A stretch of 64,000 nt of DNA from Candidatus Methylophosphatis roskildensis (GTDB lineage Bacteria; Pseudomonadota; Gammaproteobacteria; Burkholderiales; Rhodocyclaceae), in NCBI GenBank assembly GCA_016708905.1, contig JADJEV010000004.1, positions 620,001 to 684,000 on the forward strand. Reading direction: 5' to 3'. Position numbers and translations under genes: made by a program. Under the pieces are notes generated by a model that was given only the letters and a program-made list of their open reading frames with translations, made no database searches and was not told the DNA's origin. Position 1 is the first letter of the stretch. Each line of letters opens with the position of its first letter. Positions 1 through 9,790 of this stretch are shown piece by piece.

Positions 1-1
1 G

Positions 2-691
2 CAGTGCGAGGCCGACTACGCGCGCTACGAGTTCCACAAGGTGGTACAGGCGCTGCAGGGTTTTTGCACGGAAGACCTCGGGGCGTTCTACCTCGACATC
101 CTCAAGGACCGGTTGTACACGACCGCGGCCGATTCCCTGCCGCGGCGCGCGGCGCAGAGCGCGTTGTGGCACATCCTGCAGAGCTTCACCCGGCTGATGG
201 CGCCGATCCTGTCGTTTACCGCCGAGGAAATCTGGGCGCTGCAGACCCGCGACGCCAATGACAGCGTGATGCTGCAGACCTTCCACCTGCTGCCGGCATG
301 CGAGGGTGAGACGGGGCTCGTCGAAGACTGGGCGCAAATCCGTGCCGTGCGCGCCGAGGCGATGCGGGTGATCGAGGCGCGACGCGGGGAAGGCACGGTC
401 GGTTCTTCGTTGCAGGCGGAAGCCGAAGTGCACGCTGGCGGCGAAGTCCATGACCTGCTGGCAGCCCTCGGCGACGATCTGCGCTTCGTGTTGATCGCCT
501 CGAAGGCTACGCTGGTGCGCGCCGCAGACGATCTCCAGCCAACGGTGGTCGCTCGCCCGAGCACGCATGTCAAGTGTGCGCGCTGCTGGCACTACCGCGA
601 CGACGTCGGCGCCGATGCGGCGCATTCCGAACTTTGCGGTCGCTGCGTGTCCAATCTGTATGGCGAAGGCGAGCCGCGTGTCCATGCGTAG
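2..691 (+). CDS. ileS: Isoleucine--tRNA ligase, C-terminal part
   Basis: The reading frame is open from the first complete codon at base 2, so the N-terminal catalytic core lies outside the window. What remains is the anticodon-binding region (PILSFTAEEIW) and the C-terminal zinc-binding tail, where CARCWHYR and CGRCVSNLYG give the two CxxC pairs of bacterial class I IleRS. The enzyme charges tRNA-Ile in the cytosol. The gene overlaps lspA by 8 bp, the usual ileS-lspA arrangement, so the two are probably co-transcribed. The identity is secure; only the missing 5' part limits it. Confidence 0.95.
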   Translation, partial: QCEADYARYEFHKVVQALQGFCTEDLGAFYLDILKDRLYTTAADSLPRRAAQSALWHILQSFTRLMAPILSFTAEEIWALQTRDANDSVMLQTFHLLPACEGETGLVEDWAQIRAVRAEAMRVIEARRGEGTVGSSLQAEAEVHAGGEVHDLLAALGDDLRFVLIASKATLVRAADDLQPTVVARPSTHVKCARCWHYRDDVGADAAHSELCGRCVSNLYGEGEPRVHA

Positions 692-1187
692 GTACTTCGG
701 CTGGCTGGGCGTATCGCTTCTGGTGATCGTGTTCGACCAGATCAGCAAGTTCGCGATCACGCACAGCATGAGCTTCGGTCAGTCGATCGAGATTACGCCG
801 TTCTTCGACCTGGTGCTGGTGTACAACCCGGGCGCGGCATTCAGCTTTCTCGCCCATCATGACGGATGGCAGCGCTGGCTGTTTACCCTGCTGGCGCTCG
901 CGGTTTCGGCTTGGCTCGCGCTGCTGTTGCGCAAGCATTCCGACGAGCGGCTGCTGCCGCTGGCCTTCGCGCTGATCATCGGCGGGGCGCTCGGCAACGT
1001 GATCGACCGCATGCTGTTCGGCGCGGTGATCGACTTTCTCTACTTTCACCTGGGCCGCCACGGATTCCCCGCATTCAACGTGGCGGACTCGGCGATCAGC
1101 ATCGGCGTGGCGCTGATGCTGTTTGAACAGATCGTCGCGAGCCGATCTGACGCGGACGACAAGCGGGCAAGGGAGACCACGCAATGA
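684..1187 (+). CDS. lspA: Prolipoprotein signal peptidase (signal peptidase II)
   Basis: Inner-membrane aspartyl protease that removes signal peptides from diacylglyceryl-modified prolipoproteins. The 167-residue product has the usual size and four hydrophobic segments. Conserved Asp residues lie in DQISK (18), NVIDR (108), VIDF (117) and VADS (135); these motifs include the catalytic Asp pair of the family. The ATG at 684 gives the canonical N terminus MRRYFGW; longer in-frame starts would run back into ileS. Its stop overlaps the fkpB start as ATGA. Confidence 0.96.
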   Translation: MRRYFGWLGVSLLVIVFDQISKFAITHSMSFGQSIEITPFFDLVLVYNPGAAFSFLAHHDGWQRWLFTLLALAVSAWLALLLRKHSDERLLPLAFALIIGGALGNVIDRMLFGAVIDFLYFHLGRHGFPAFNVADSAISIGVALMLFEQIVASRSDADDKRARETTQ

Positions 1188-1615
1188 CGCAGACCGTTCA
1201 AGCCGACAGCCTGGTGACCCTGCATTACCGCATGGCGCTGGCCGACGATGAAGATCTCATCACCACCTTCGGCGGCAGCCCCGCGACGCTCAAGCTGGGC
1301 AACGGCGAGCTCGCACCCACGCTCGAACACTGCCTCGCTGGTCTGCCGGTTGGCCAGCGGCGCGTGTTCGTGCTCGAAGCCGAGCAGGCGTTCGGTGCCC
1401 ACAATCCGCAGTTGCTCGAGCGCGTGCCGCTGACGGCATTTCCGGCCGACGCGCCGCCCGAGGAAATGTCGATGATCGAGTTCACCGGTCCCGATGGCGC
1501 CAAGTACGCCGGTCTGGTGCGCCAGGTGCGCGATGGTGCGGCGACGGTCGACTTCAATCACCCGCTCGCCGGCAAGGCGATTCGCTTCGAAGTCGAGATC
1601 GTCGGTATCGTATAG
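1184..1615 (+). CDS. fkpB: FKBP-type peptidyl-prolyl isomerase, SlpA/FkpB type
   Basis: Cytosolic prolyl isomerase/chaperone of the SlyD-SlpA subfamily, 143 residues. It starts with the V-T-L-HYRMAL strand typical of the family. The FKBP domain is split by an insert-in-flap region (about residues 70-125) holding the FGxHNPQL and VPLTAFP motifs. There is no SlyD-like His-rich tail. The four-base ATGA overlap with lspA suggests translational coupling, and the position between lspA and ispH is the standard neighbourhood in proteobacteria. Confidence 0.92.
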   Translation: MTQTVQADSLVTLHYRMALADDEDLITTFGGSPATLKLGNGELAPTLEHCLAGLPVGQRRVFVLEAEQAFGAHNPQLLERVPLTAFPADAPPEEMSMIEFTGPDGAKYAGLVRQVRDGAATVDFNHPLAGKAIRFEVEIVGIV

Positions 1616-1624
1616 GATCGAAGG

Positions 1625-2575
1625 ATGGAAGTACTGCTTGCCAACCCGCGCGGTTTCTGTGCCGGCGTCGAGCGCGCGATCGAGATCGTCGAGCGCGCGT
1701 TACAGATTCACGGCGCGCCGATCTACGTTCGTCACGAAGTCGTGCACAACAGGTTCGTCGTCGATGATCTGCGCGCCAAGGGTGCGGTGTTCATCGAGGA
1801 TCTGAACGACGTTCCGGCAGGCAGCACACTGATCTTCAGCGCTCACGGCGTGCCACAGCGCGTGCGCGCGGATGCCGAGGCGCGCGGCCTGCGGGTGTTC
1901 GACGCCACCTGCCCGCTGGTGACCAAGGTGCACGTCGAAGTCCAGCGCATGCGCGAGGCCGGGCGCGAGATCGTGATGATCGGCCACAAGGGCCACCCCG
2001 AAGTCGAAGGCACCATGGGCCAGGTGCGAGACGGCATGTATTTGGTCGAGAACGTCGACGACGTGGCGGGTCTGACGGTGCGCGACCCGCGGATGCTGGC
2101 CTACGTGACGCAGACCACGCTGTCGGTCGACGATGCCGCCGCGATCGTCTCGGCGCTCAAGACGCGCTTCCCGGCCATCGTCGGGCCGAAAAAGGACGAC
2201 ATCTGCTACGCCACGCAGAACCGCCAGGACGCCGTGAAGTTCATGGCGCCCCAATGCGATGTGGTGATCGTGGTCGGCTCGCCGAACAGTTCAAACTCCA
2301 ACCGCCTGCGAGAAGTCGCGCAACTGCTGGACGTGCCGGCCTACCTGGTCGACAACGCCGAACAGATCGATCCGGCATGGCTCGCCAATCGCCGCCGGGT
2401 CGGTGTCACGGCAGGCGCCTCGGCGCCGGAACTGTTGGTCGATGCGGTAATCGAGCGCCTGAAGTCGCTCGGCGCAACGGCAGTACGCACACTCGATGGC
2501 GCGGCGGAACACGTGGTGTTTCCGCTGCCAAGAGGGCTGTCTCAGGGGCTGCCGCACGAACGCGGGTCCGCGTAA
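1625..2575 (+). CDS. ispH: 4-hydroxy-3-methylbut-2-enyl diphosphate reductase
   Basis: Last enzyme of the MEP isoprenoid pathway: an iron-sulfur protein that reduces HMBPP to IPP and DMAPP. The 316-residue product has the three cluster-binding cysteines in place: C12 in [10 protein letters not shown]96 in [10 protein letters not shown] and C194 in ICYATQNRQ. The HGVP and [11 protein letters not shown] motifs are also present. The start lies 9 bp after fkpB, so this is the last gene of the ileS operon. A palindromic repeat follows the stop. Confidence 0.97.
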   Translation: MEVLLANPRGFCAGVERAIEIVERALQIHGAPIYVRHEVVHNRFVVDDLRAKGAVFIEDLNDVPAGSTLIFSAHGVPQRVRADAEARGLRVFDATCPLVTKVHVEVQRMREAGREIVMIGHKGHPEVEGTMGQVRDGMYLVENVDDVAGLTVRDPRMLAYVTQTTLSVDDAAAIVSALKTRFPAIVGPKKDDICYATQNRQDAVKFMAPQCDVVIVVGSPNSSNSNRLREVAQLLDVPAYLVDNAEQIDPAWLANRRRVGVTAGASAPELLVDAVIERLKSLGATAVRTLDGAAEHVVFPLPRGLSQGLPHERGSA

Positions 2576-2648
2576 GGCGGCGGGCGGCGGAAAAATCGTG
2601 CTGCCCTGTCGGCCAGGCGGGGCGGCCGTCCTGGATGTGGCACGTCCA

Positions 2649-2711
2649 GAAGCCGCATGGATAGCCGCTCTCAGGGATGGCATGTCTGAGAGCGCCTATC
2701 CATGCGGCTTC
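2649..2711. repeat. Palindromic intergenic repeat, family A copy 1
   Basis: Arms at 2649-2674 and 2686-2711 (26 nt each, one mismatch) share the core GCATGGATAG / CTATCCATGC around an 11-nt loop. It lies between the convergent ispH and pilE genes and could also act as a transcription barrier, but no T-run follows. Related copies occur at 15190-15248 and, more degraded, near 58705, 60228 and 60609. Confidence 0.85.
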
Positions 2712-2785
2712 CAGGCCAGCAGAGTTTCAGGGCCGGCCTTGCTTCGACCCCGCCTGTTCGACCCGACGCTCCGAGCGCAGCGGTG

Positions 2786-3223
2786 CTACTTCCAGCAGTA
2801 GTCGATGGCGTGGGGCGAACTGGTTTTGGTGTTGAGGTTGTCGAGCGTCATGCTTGCACATTTGGGATCGGCATAGCCGGCCGCCGGTGCTGCGCTAATC
2901 GTGAAACTGGCGGGCACGCCGGCTGCCGCCGCAACCACGACAACCGAGATGTTGTACTTGACCGCCCCGGACGAGCCCGACCAGTTCTTCCAGCCGGCCG
3001 GGGGCGCAGCCGGCGGAGCGGGAATGGCCAGGTAAGCGTTGTTCGACGAAAAGAACCGCTCCTGCATCTGCGCCATGTCCATCATCGTCGCCCGTGCCTC
3101 CGCGCGATTGCCGCGGCGCACGTATTCCTGATACGACGGATAGGCGATCGCGGCGAGGATGCCGACGACCGCCACGACGATCATCAGCTCGATCAGGGTG
3201 AATCCACGGGTACGAATGTTCAT
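2786..3223 (-). CDS. pilE: Minor type IV pilin, PilE type
   Basis: 145-residue prepilin. A short basic leader MNIRTRG precedes the [24 protein letters not shown] helix, with Phe+1 and Glu+5 for PilD cleavage and assembly. The globular part holds two cysteines (CASM near the C terminus and the terminal YCWK) that could form the pilin disulfide loop. It is the last gene of the fimT-pilV-pilW-pilX-pilY1-pilE array, 13 bp after pilY1, the position of PilE in the Pseudomonas minor-pilin operon. The family is certain; the subtype name rests on gene order. Confidence 0.88.
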   Translation of the reverse strand: MNIRTRGFTLIELMIVVAVVGILAAIAYPSYQEYVRRGNRAEARATMMDMAQMQERFFSSNNAYLAIPAPPAAPPAGWKNWSGSSGAVKYNISVVVVAAAAGVPASFTISAAPAAGYADPKCASMTLDNLNTKTSSPHAIDYCWK

Positions 3224-3236
3224 GTGATCCTACCGG

Positions 3237-6200
3237 TTACTGGACCAGCTGGCGCCAGGTCAGGCGGCCGGCGTTGCCGAAGAGACAGATGTCGGTTGCG
3301 GTGAGGCCAGCGCCGCCAGCCGAGAGGGCGTCACGAAGCGGATTGTTTGACTTCACATCCGTTCCCCAGCGTCCGCAATTGCGTTGTGCCGCCAGCGTCG
3401 ACAGACACCCCCAGCCGGGCACGAAATCCGCGCACGCATGAGTGCTCGAATTGCTGCCGCTGCCGCTGCCGCTGCCGCTGCCGTCCGCAGCCGGATGTCG
3501 CTTGAAGAAGCGGACCGGGTTACCCATGCTCCCGTCGGTCTTGACACCGGACGGTGCAATGTAGCCGAGCGATCCAATGTCGAACTTGTCTGACTGGTCG
3601 ATCCTGGCGTCGCTGTTGAGGTCGAATACACCGGACGGTGCCGCGCCGCCTGTCAGGTAATTCAGATAATACAGGCGGCCGACGATGTTGCCCGAGCACG
3701 GATCATCTGCTGGGGTGAGGGTCGTGAAGGTGAGGATCCCCCCCTGCACGAACGGTGCTTCAGAAGCGGTGCGTTCGCCGCTGTCGGGCAGGTCGAATAG
3801 CCAGCCAAGTTGCGGAACGGTGTTGGCGATATCGGCGGGGCAGAGGCCAGGGGTCTCGTTGGAAACGGCGTTCGCGTCCGTGAAGTTCGGTCTGCACGCC
3901 GACATGAAGAGATACTCGTTGCCGTTCTGTGTCGTCGTGTCGATGATCTTCTGGCGCTGTAGCTGCGAGCGGCTGGTGACGCGAGTCTTCGCCACATCCT
4001 CCTTGTCCCAGATGCCGTAAACCGAATCGATCTTGAACGGCCCCAGGTTGTCAGAGGAATTAATAAATGAACCTGTGCCGAACATGACCATGTATCCGCG
4101 ATTCGGGTGGGGCGAAACCTCTACACCGGTCGTGATCGGTTGCGTGATATCCGTACCGTTATTGTCAGTGTACTGCGAGGCGAAAAGGGGCAGTGGCGAA
4201 CTTGCCGAACCGAATGCCGGTGTCCACTTGGTCGGGTCGGTGTCCGATACGTCGATCTTCCACATATTGCCCTGAAGATCACCCGCGTAGATCGTATCTG
4301 CCGCACCGTCGAGGTCGCGGTCTACCGCCGCCGCGGAAGCAAGGCCGTTCTTGTTCGGATCTCCCAGGGGCAAAGTCGCGGACAGCGGTTCGCTCGGCGA
4401 CTTGAGCTCGATCTTGAAGTAGTTGGTATCCTTTACCCACTTGTTGCCGGCACCCGGGCCGTCGAGCATCAAAACGTAGAGGTACGCGCGGCCCGTACCG
4501 ATCTTTCCGTCGTTAATCGTATTGTTGAAACCATTGCCGAAAATCACCGCCCATTTACCGTTGTTCATCAGCCTGATGACGGGCGCGCTGAACGTGTAGC
4601 CGAGATCGGCGTCGTCGCGATCGGTGAACTCCCACATCACGATGTCTGTCGGTGGTAGTGAAGAGAACTGCTCGGGGCGCGTTACGTTCAGAGCATAGAC
4701 GCCCTGACCGCCGGCATTCAGCCCGCCGACGAGCACCGTTTTCCAGTCGCTCGAACCCGCGCAGGTGCCGGAACACGCCTCGCTGACGACAGGGCTGCCG
4801 TCGACGAAGTACTTGTGGCTGTAGCCCGGCGAAGTAAGCTGGCTGAGCCGCGAATAGACGGCACTGGGCACGTAGGCGAACAGTTCCTCGCCTGGCGTCG
4901 CGCCGACCGTGCCGGGCTTGCTGGCATCGAAGGCGTGCAGCATGCCGTCGTTTGCGCCGACATATACAACCGGCCTGCGGTCGCGTACCAACTTGGCGAA
5001 GTCGTTGTAACCGGCCCCGGGCATTTCCGAAGCCGGAGGGCCGACATATATCGGATTCGAATTCACGATATCGCCGAGACGGTTGGTCACGGTCGCACCA
5101 TTCGCGGTCCATGATCTGGCGCGCCACTGCAGGCCGGTCGGTGCTTCGTTAGTGGCGTCCCCGCGCAAGTAGCGCATGCGGTTCTCACCCTGGTTGTCGA
5201 CCGTACCGAACTCGTCGCTATCGAGGAACTTGCGCTGGCGTTCGGACACGATTGACGGCGCGGTAGCGAAACCGGCTGGGTCGAAACGGATACCGCGCCG
5301 GGCGTTCGGGTTGGTCTCGTCGTTGCCGCTTACCAACAAGCCGTCATTGAAGCTCATGATGACGCGGTTGGTCGGCGTCGGTAGCAGCGACGCTGCTTCC
5401 CATACCGGGGTCGAAGCGATGGTGCCGTCGCTGGTGATCTCGTAGGCCTGGACGTTGCCGGACCAACGGTCCGAATCGTAGATGGCGCGATAAATGTAGG
5501 CACCGTCACCGGTACGCAAATCACCGCTCGATTGCGAGAGTCCGGAGTTCGAGCCGATCTCGCCCTCGACGCTGGCCAGCGCTTCCTTGATCGAGGCGAT
5601 CATGCTCGCCGGGTTGCCGGCACGCAGCAGTGTCTTTGGCCACTGGCCGTTGAAGGACTGATTGACAGTTCCATCGGGTTTGAACGACGTGTAATTGACG
5701 TTCTTGGACCAGTCCAGCGGCTCGCCGGCACGGGCCCCGGTCTGCGTGTACTTTTCGGCACCCCCGTACTTGGCCATGTACCAGAATTGGGAATTGACGC
5801 CCAGTGCAGCGTTCTCTTCGACATTGATGACGAAGGTCTTGACCGTCTGACCCTTAAGAGTTTTCTGGCTGGTCACCGGATCGATGTAGGGAACATTGTT
5901 GGCCAGGTCGGGGCGAATGTCGTTGATTGCGGCCCAGTGGGCGAGCCCCGCCATGTAGAAGCTGGCTGCGACGCCTGCGCCGGTACCGGTTGTCGCAAGC
6001 GCAGGCAGGGTCGGGATTTCGAGATTGCCGAGTGCGTTGGTCAGGGCTGTGACGTCGATCGGATCACCGTTATCGAGGCTTCCCTGGTCAGCGGCCTGAC
6101 CACCACTTGCCCTGCACTGGCTGGGGCCAAACGCTTCGAAGCTGCCTCTGGGCAGGCGTTTGTCGCAGTGAGTGAACTGATCGCCCATCGCGATGATGTA

Positions 6201-7673
6201 GTTCTTCTGGCAGGTGTACTGGATCGGATCGTCGTTGTTCCGGTACCAGTCCGTGATGACCGGAAAATCGTCATTGTTGGCAGGCGACGAGAACTGGTAG
6301 AACTCCTGCGTAGGCGGCAGCTTGCGCAAATAACGCAGGGACTCGTAATACATCTTGCCGAAATTGTCATAGGTCTTGTACCGGCCGGACTGCCTTCCGA
6401 ATTTGTTCAAGTAGTTGACTACGCCCGAATTGGTGACTGCGCCACCCCACGAGCTGGTCGCTTCGGTCGGATCGGGGTTGGTGACAAATGTGCCGTCAGC
6501 CTGGCTCCACTCAGTGTTGGCGTTCGCGATGAAACCCAGCGAACCTGAATACTTGCGTGGAGCCACGTACTTGAGTTTTGAGCGCATCACTGCGTTGTCG
6601 ATATCCGGCAGAATTTTGTTCAGTGGATCGGCCGGATCGGGGCGGTTGTTGTAGTACGCGAACACGCCGAAGCGCATTTTCTCTCCGTTGCGCTGCAGTT
6701 CGCCAACCGGCTTGAAGACGTTGCCGTACTGCTGGCAATTCTCGCGCAAAGGGTAAGTCTTGTTGCAGGCCTCGACTCGAACGTTGTAGGTGTTGTTGAC
6801 GTTGTTCGTGTTCGTTGCCGTCGACGAGAAGTTGGCACTGTACTTGTTGCAGACGGTTTTGCCGTTTCCGTTCGTGCCCGTACCTAGGCAGGAGTTTATT
6901 CCCGTGATTGTCGTCGCTCCGCCCGAGAACGTTCCGAACGTGGTGCAACGATACGGATTGAGCGCGGTGCCGTTTCCGGTTGTAGCCGTGCATGTGCCAG
7001 ACGAGTTGTCGGCCGATAGTGTGATCGAATTGCAATAGGGACTGGAATTTCGCGGATTGCAGGTGATTTCGCTTGTGCCGGTGGTCGTGTTTGTAACCGT
7101 TTCCGTTCCGCTCAGGGACATCTGGATCCCCATGCCGGCATTGACCATCGTGTAGGTCGTGTTGACGCTAAAGGGCGTCGCGCCGACGAATTCGGCAGTC
7201 GTTGGATTGAAGGTCTTGCTAGGAAACAGGTTGCCTTGGTTGCTGATGTAGGTGCGTTCGAGGATCGTCAGGGCCGCCGTATCGGTCGAGCGGTTGCCGC
7301 CGGTGGTCGCGTAGCGGAATGCATCGAGGCCGGTCATCGTCGCCCAGTTGAGGAAGTTGCCGCTCCACTGCCCTGAACTGCAGGCATGGGTAGTTGCGGC
7401 CGCGATTCCGACCGGCACGAAGTGATTGGCCGAATAGTCGTAGCAGAGGTTCGGATCGAATAAACCTTCGAATTGGTCGGTGCGAACATATGGAATGCCG
7501 TTGTACGCGGCGGTGATCGCCGTCGGCCACTCGACCGACATATCGAACAGCACGTTCGAGGGAACGTTCCCGCGCAGATTCAGCGGAATCTCGGCGAGCG
7601 TGCCGCTGAACGCGACGCCGGGCCAGAGCGAGCAAAACGTGAGCAGGGCGACGAGGTGCTTGGCGAATTTCAT
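3237..7673 (-). CDS. pilY1: Type IV pilus tip-associated protein PilY1
   Basis: Large secreted pilus-tip adhesin and regulator, 1478 residues, with a cleavable signal peptide (LVALLTFCSLWPGVAFS). The C-terminal half has the PilY1 beta-propeller signatures VVYVGANDGMLHAFD and GLNAGGQGVYALNVT. A calcium-binding loop DRDLDGAADTIYAGD lies at about residue 1118, matching the calcium site known in Pseudomonas PilY1. A second EF-hand-like segment, DLNSDARIDQSDKFD, is near 1351, followed by a Gly-Ser run near 1398. The N-terminal DMSVEW sequence lacks the DxSxS MIDAS motif found in PilY1 proteins with a von Willebrand A domain. It sits between pilX and pilE. Confidence 0.93.
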   Translation of the reverse strand: MKFAKHLVALLTFCSLWPGVAFSGTLAEIPLNLRGNVPSNVLFDMSVEWPTAITAAYNGIPYVRTDQFEGLFDPNLCYDYSANHFVPVGIAAATTHACSSGQWSGNFLNWATMTGLDAFRYATTGGNRSTDTAALTILERTYISNQGNLFPSKTFNPTTAEFVGATPFSVNTTYTMVNAGMGIQMSLSGTETVTNTTTGTSEITCNPRNSSPYCNSITLSADNSSGTCTATTGNGTALNPYRCTTFGTFSGGATTITGINSCLGTGTNGNGKTVCNKYSANFSSTATNTNNVNNTYNVRVEACNKTYPLRENCQQYGNVFKPVGELQRNGEKMRFGVFAYYNNRPDPADPLNKILPDIDNAVMRSKLKYVAPRKYSGSLGFIANANTEWSQADGTFVTNPDPTEATSSWGGAVTNSGVVNYLNKFGRQSGRYKTYDNFGKMYYESLRYLRKLPPTQEFYQFSSPANNDDFPVITDWYRNNDDPIQYTCQKNYIIAMGDQFTHCDKRLPRGSFEAFGPSQCRASGGQAADQGSLDNGDPIDVTALTNALGNLEIPTLPALATTGTGAGVAASFYMAGLAHWAAINDIRPDLANNVPYIDPVTSQKTLKGQTVKTFVINVEENAALGVNSQFWYMAKYGGAEKYTQTGARAGEPLDWSKNVNYTSFKPDGTVNQSFNGQWPKTLLRAGNPASMIASIKEALASVEGEIGSNSGLSQSSGDLRTGDGAYIYRAIYDSDRWSGNVQAYEITSDGTIASTPVWEAASLLPTPTNRVIMSFNDGLLVSGNDETNPNARRGIRFDPAGFATAPSIVSERQRKFLDSDEFGTVDNQGENRMRYLRGDATNEAPTGLQWRARSWTANGATVTNRLGDIVNSNPIYVGPPASEMPGAGYNDFAKLVRDRRPVVYVGANDGMLHAFDASKPGTVGATPGEELFAYVPSAVYSRLSQLTSPGYSHKYFVDGSPVVSEACSGTCAGSSDWKTVLVGGLNAGGQGVYALNVTRPEQFSSLPPTDIVMWEFTDRDDADLGYTFSAPVIRLMNNGKWAVIFGNGFNNTINDGKIGTGRAYLYVLMLDGPGAGNKWVKDTNYFKIELKSPSEPLSATLPLGDPNKNGLASAAAVDRDLDGAADTIYAGDLQGNMWKIDVSDTDPTKWTPAFGSASSPLPLFASQYTDNNGTDITQPITTGVEVSPHPNRGYMVMFGTGSFINSSDNLGPFKIDSVYGIWDKEDVAKTRVTSRSQLQRQKIIDTTTQNGNEYLFMSACRPNFTDANAVSNETPGLCPADIANTVPQLGWLFDLPDSGERTASEAPFVQGGILTFTTLTPADDPCSGNIVGRLYYLNYLTGGAAPSGVFDLNSDARIDQSDKFDIGSLGYIAPSGVKTDGSMGNPVRFFKRHPAADGSGSGSGSGSNSSTHACADFVPGWGCLSTLAAQRNCGRWGTDVKSNNPLRDALSAGGAGLTATDICLFGNAGRLTWRQLVQ

Positions 7674-7719
7674 TTTGCTTCTCCGGTACTGAGCTATTGC
7701 GTCGAGCGGGGTGATTCGT

Positions 7720-8313
7720 TCAGTAGATAAAGGTTTCCTGGAGCGTCGTTTGGGCCGACAGTCGTCCGGAACCCACGGTCGTGATCTGGTAGTACTTTGT
7801 CGGGCAGCCGCCGCTGCTCGAGGAAGATTCGCCGGACAGGTTCGCGCACTTCTTTTCGATGAAATAGCGTGGCTGCGCCGACACGAGAGCGATCTGTGGC
7901 GTGCCCGTCGTCCCGGTACCGATCTCGACGCTGGGCGAACTGGCCATCGAATATCGTTCTGGAATCGGCGTTTTGCACAAGGCTTGATTGACCTTGAAGA
8001 GGCAGTCGCACAATCCGTCTGGGCAAGCAGGGCCGAACGCTAGAGGATCGACCGGCAGTGCCGGCTTGCTCCAGTCGCCCGTGATGCGAATCTCGGCATC
8101 GCGCAATGCCGCCTCGGCAGCTGCAAAAGCAATGTCGACATCCCGGAAATTGCGCGCCAGCTTTTCTTCGGTGGTCGTTGTGCCGACGACGCCCACGCCG
8201 ATGATTGTGAATACGATGAGAAATATCAGCGCTGCCAGCAGGGCGGCTCCGCGCTGAACGTGGGCCGCTGGGGTCGAGAACGAGAGGCTTGTACGTATTT
8301 GCATGGCGCTCAC
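7720..8313 (-). CDS. pilX: Minor pilin-related protein PilX
   Basis: 197-residue prepilin-like protein with N-terminal QRGAALLAALIFLIVFTIIGV, the PilX-type class III signal/TM segment lacking Glu+5. This is followed by TTTEEKLARNFRD and a helix typical of PilX_N. Six cysteines lie in the globular part. The GTG start at 8313 overlaps the pilW stop as GTGA; an ATG at 8304 is an alternative start. PilX primes pilus assembly with PilV, PilW, PilE and PilY1. Confidence 0.88.
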   Translation of the reverse strand: MSAMQIRTSLSFSTPAAHVQRGAALLAALIFLIVFTIIGVGVVGTTTTEEKLARNFRDVDIAFAAAEAALRDAEIRITGDWSKPALPVDPLAFGPACPDGLCDCLFKVNQALCKTPIPERYSMASSPSVEIGTGTTGTPQIALVSAQPRYFIEKKCANLSGESSSSSGGCPTKYYQITTVGSGRLSAQTTLQETFIY

Positions 8314-9215
8314 TTGCAGACCGGGAAATTGCGCAGCGACATGAAGTTGGCGAATTGCAATCGAACCCGACCGTCGGCGGCGCCAGAGTAGGTGCCGCCC
8401 TCGGCATCCGCGTTTGCCGCAGCGTCGTAGTCATCGCCAAAGTGCTTGAACGTCTTTGCCAAGCGGTCGCTACCGGTGGCTTGGGTGGTACGAACGATCA
8501 GGGAGACCAGTACGCCGCGCACGTCATCCCAGACGGAGACCTTGTTTGCAGGCGCGTAGCGGTTGGTGACGGTGTCACCGTCGGTGTCTTCAGCGTAGAG
8601 CAGTTGTAGGCTCTCTACCCCCGGAATCAGCGCCAGGTTTCTATCTGCCGGATTTACCACCGCCGGATTGTCTGTGCTGCAGAACAGAGAGGGTTCATTG
8701 TTGTTGGCTGGGTCGGCGGCCACGTAGATCGTGTCCTGAACAAGGGTGCCACGGCGGACAGCGTTGCCGAGACAGTCCAGTACCACGCCATCCGGTCCGG
8801 TGTTGTCCGGGTTGTCCTGTCCATAGTAGCGAACAGTTAGCGAGTCGCTCTTGTTGTGGATATTGGCGACAACGCCACCACCAAGGTCGACCGTGGAGAG
8901 GTCGTTGGTCGCCCGAATGGATGGGCCGACGGCGGGATCGGCGCCACAGATCTCCTGCGCGATAGGGCCGGCATAGAGGTCGCTGTACGTCGACAGTGTG
9001 TCGCGGAAGCCGGCCCGACGAACTGACCGGGATACGAGATCGAATCCGAATCGCGCCGATTCCTCGAGTCGGGTCAGGTCCGTCTGAGCGCGCTGCGCAC
9101 CGATGCCGCTCATGTAGGCGCTGGTGATGACCAGCACGATCAGGAGTCCGATCGCGAGGGCGATCATCAACTCAATCAGGGTCACGCCCCGCTGCAAGAA
9201 AGATCTGCTCGTCAT
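8310..9215 (-). CDS. pilW: Minor pilin-related protein PilW
   Basis: 301-residue pseudopilin with leader MTSRSFLQRG cut before VTLIELMIALAIGLLIVLVITSAY; Glu+5 is present. ATG 9215 is chosen because it gives the normal leader length and lies 11 bp after pilV; the open frame upstream runs back through pilV. The C-terminal region fits PilW. It belongs to the minor-pilin priming complex. Confidence 0.9.
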   Translation of the reverse strand: MTSRSFLQRGVTLIELMIALAIGLLIVLVITSAYMSGIGAQRAQTDLTRLEESARFGFDLVSRSVRRAGFRDTLSTYSDLYAGPIAQEICGADPAVGPSIRATNDLSTVDLGGGVVANIHNKSDSLTVRYYGQDNPDNTGPDGVVLDCLGNAVRRGTLVQDTIYVAADPANNNEPSLFCSTDNPAVVNPADRNLALIPGVESLQLLYAEDTDGDTVTNRYAPANKVSVWDDVRGVLVSLIVRTTQATGSDRLAKTFKHFGDDYDAAANADAEGGTYSGAADGRVRLQFANFMSLRNFPVCK

Positions 9216-9226
9216 GGTGTCGTGTT

Positions 9227-9790
9227 TCACAGATTCGTCCTGACGCATTCCCAGTCCGATGTCTTCGTGCCGTCGCCCGCTGTCGTGACCTGCCAGGACT
9301 GGCCTTCTATCCAGCAGACCTTGACGACGAAGGGCCCGGTGGGGTTGGCCGCCACCGCATCGCAAGCCCATGCGCCGGGGACGCCGTCGTTGGGTGTCGC
9401 GTCGCTGCAAACTGTGCCCGCGCCGGCCGGCAGCATGGCAGCCAGGCGGGCCGACCACATCGCGAAATCGGTGACGTACATCTCGTCCGCGGTGCATCCA
9501 GCCGACTTGAGGCAGTCCGCCTGTGCTGTTCCGCTCGGGGTCTGGAATTTGGCGAGTATCAGCACGTTGCTGCGCAGTGTGTCGGCCATGCTGTAGGCCT
9601 GTTGTGCGGCGATGGTTCGATAGTTCGACGAGCTGGTCAGCTTGTAGCTGTTGATGATCAGGCCGAGCATGCCGAGCATGCCGAACGAGAGGATCAGAAT
9701 CGCGATCAGCACTTCGAGCAGCGAAACGCCGGTCTGTCTCGACCGACCGGCATTGGGTGAGAGCGTGGATTTCATTCGAGTCGTCTTCAC
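9227..9790 (-). CDS. pilV: Minor pilin-related protein PilV
   Basis: 187-residue prepilin with the RQTG / VSLLEVLIAILILSFGMLGMLGL cleavage and TM region typical of PilV, with Glu+5 present. Cysteines in the globular domain (DCLKSAGC, VCSD, WACD, KVCW, WEC) probably form disulfides in the periplasm. The GTG at 9790 overlaps the fimT stop as GTGA; ATG 9775 is an alternative with a shorter leader. Confidence 0.9.
   Translation of the reverse strand: MKTTRMKSTLSPNAGRSRQTGVSLLEVLIAILILSFGMLGMLGLIINSYKLTSSSNYRTIAAQQAYSMADTLRSNVLILAKFQTPSGTAQADCLKSAGCTADEMYVTDFAMWSARLAAMLPAGAGTVCSDATPNDGVPGAWACDAVAANPTGPFVVKVCWIEGQSWQVTTAGDGTKTSDWECVRTNL

Noticed and set aside
3440..3485. CTGCCG tandem run as a regulatory microsatellite
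   Set aside because: It encodes the Gly-Ser linker of PilY1 and lies inside the gene.
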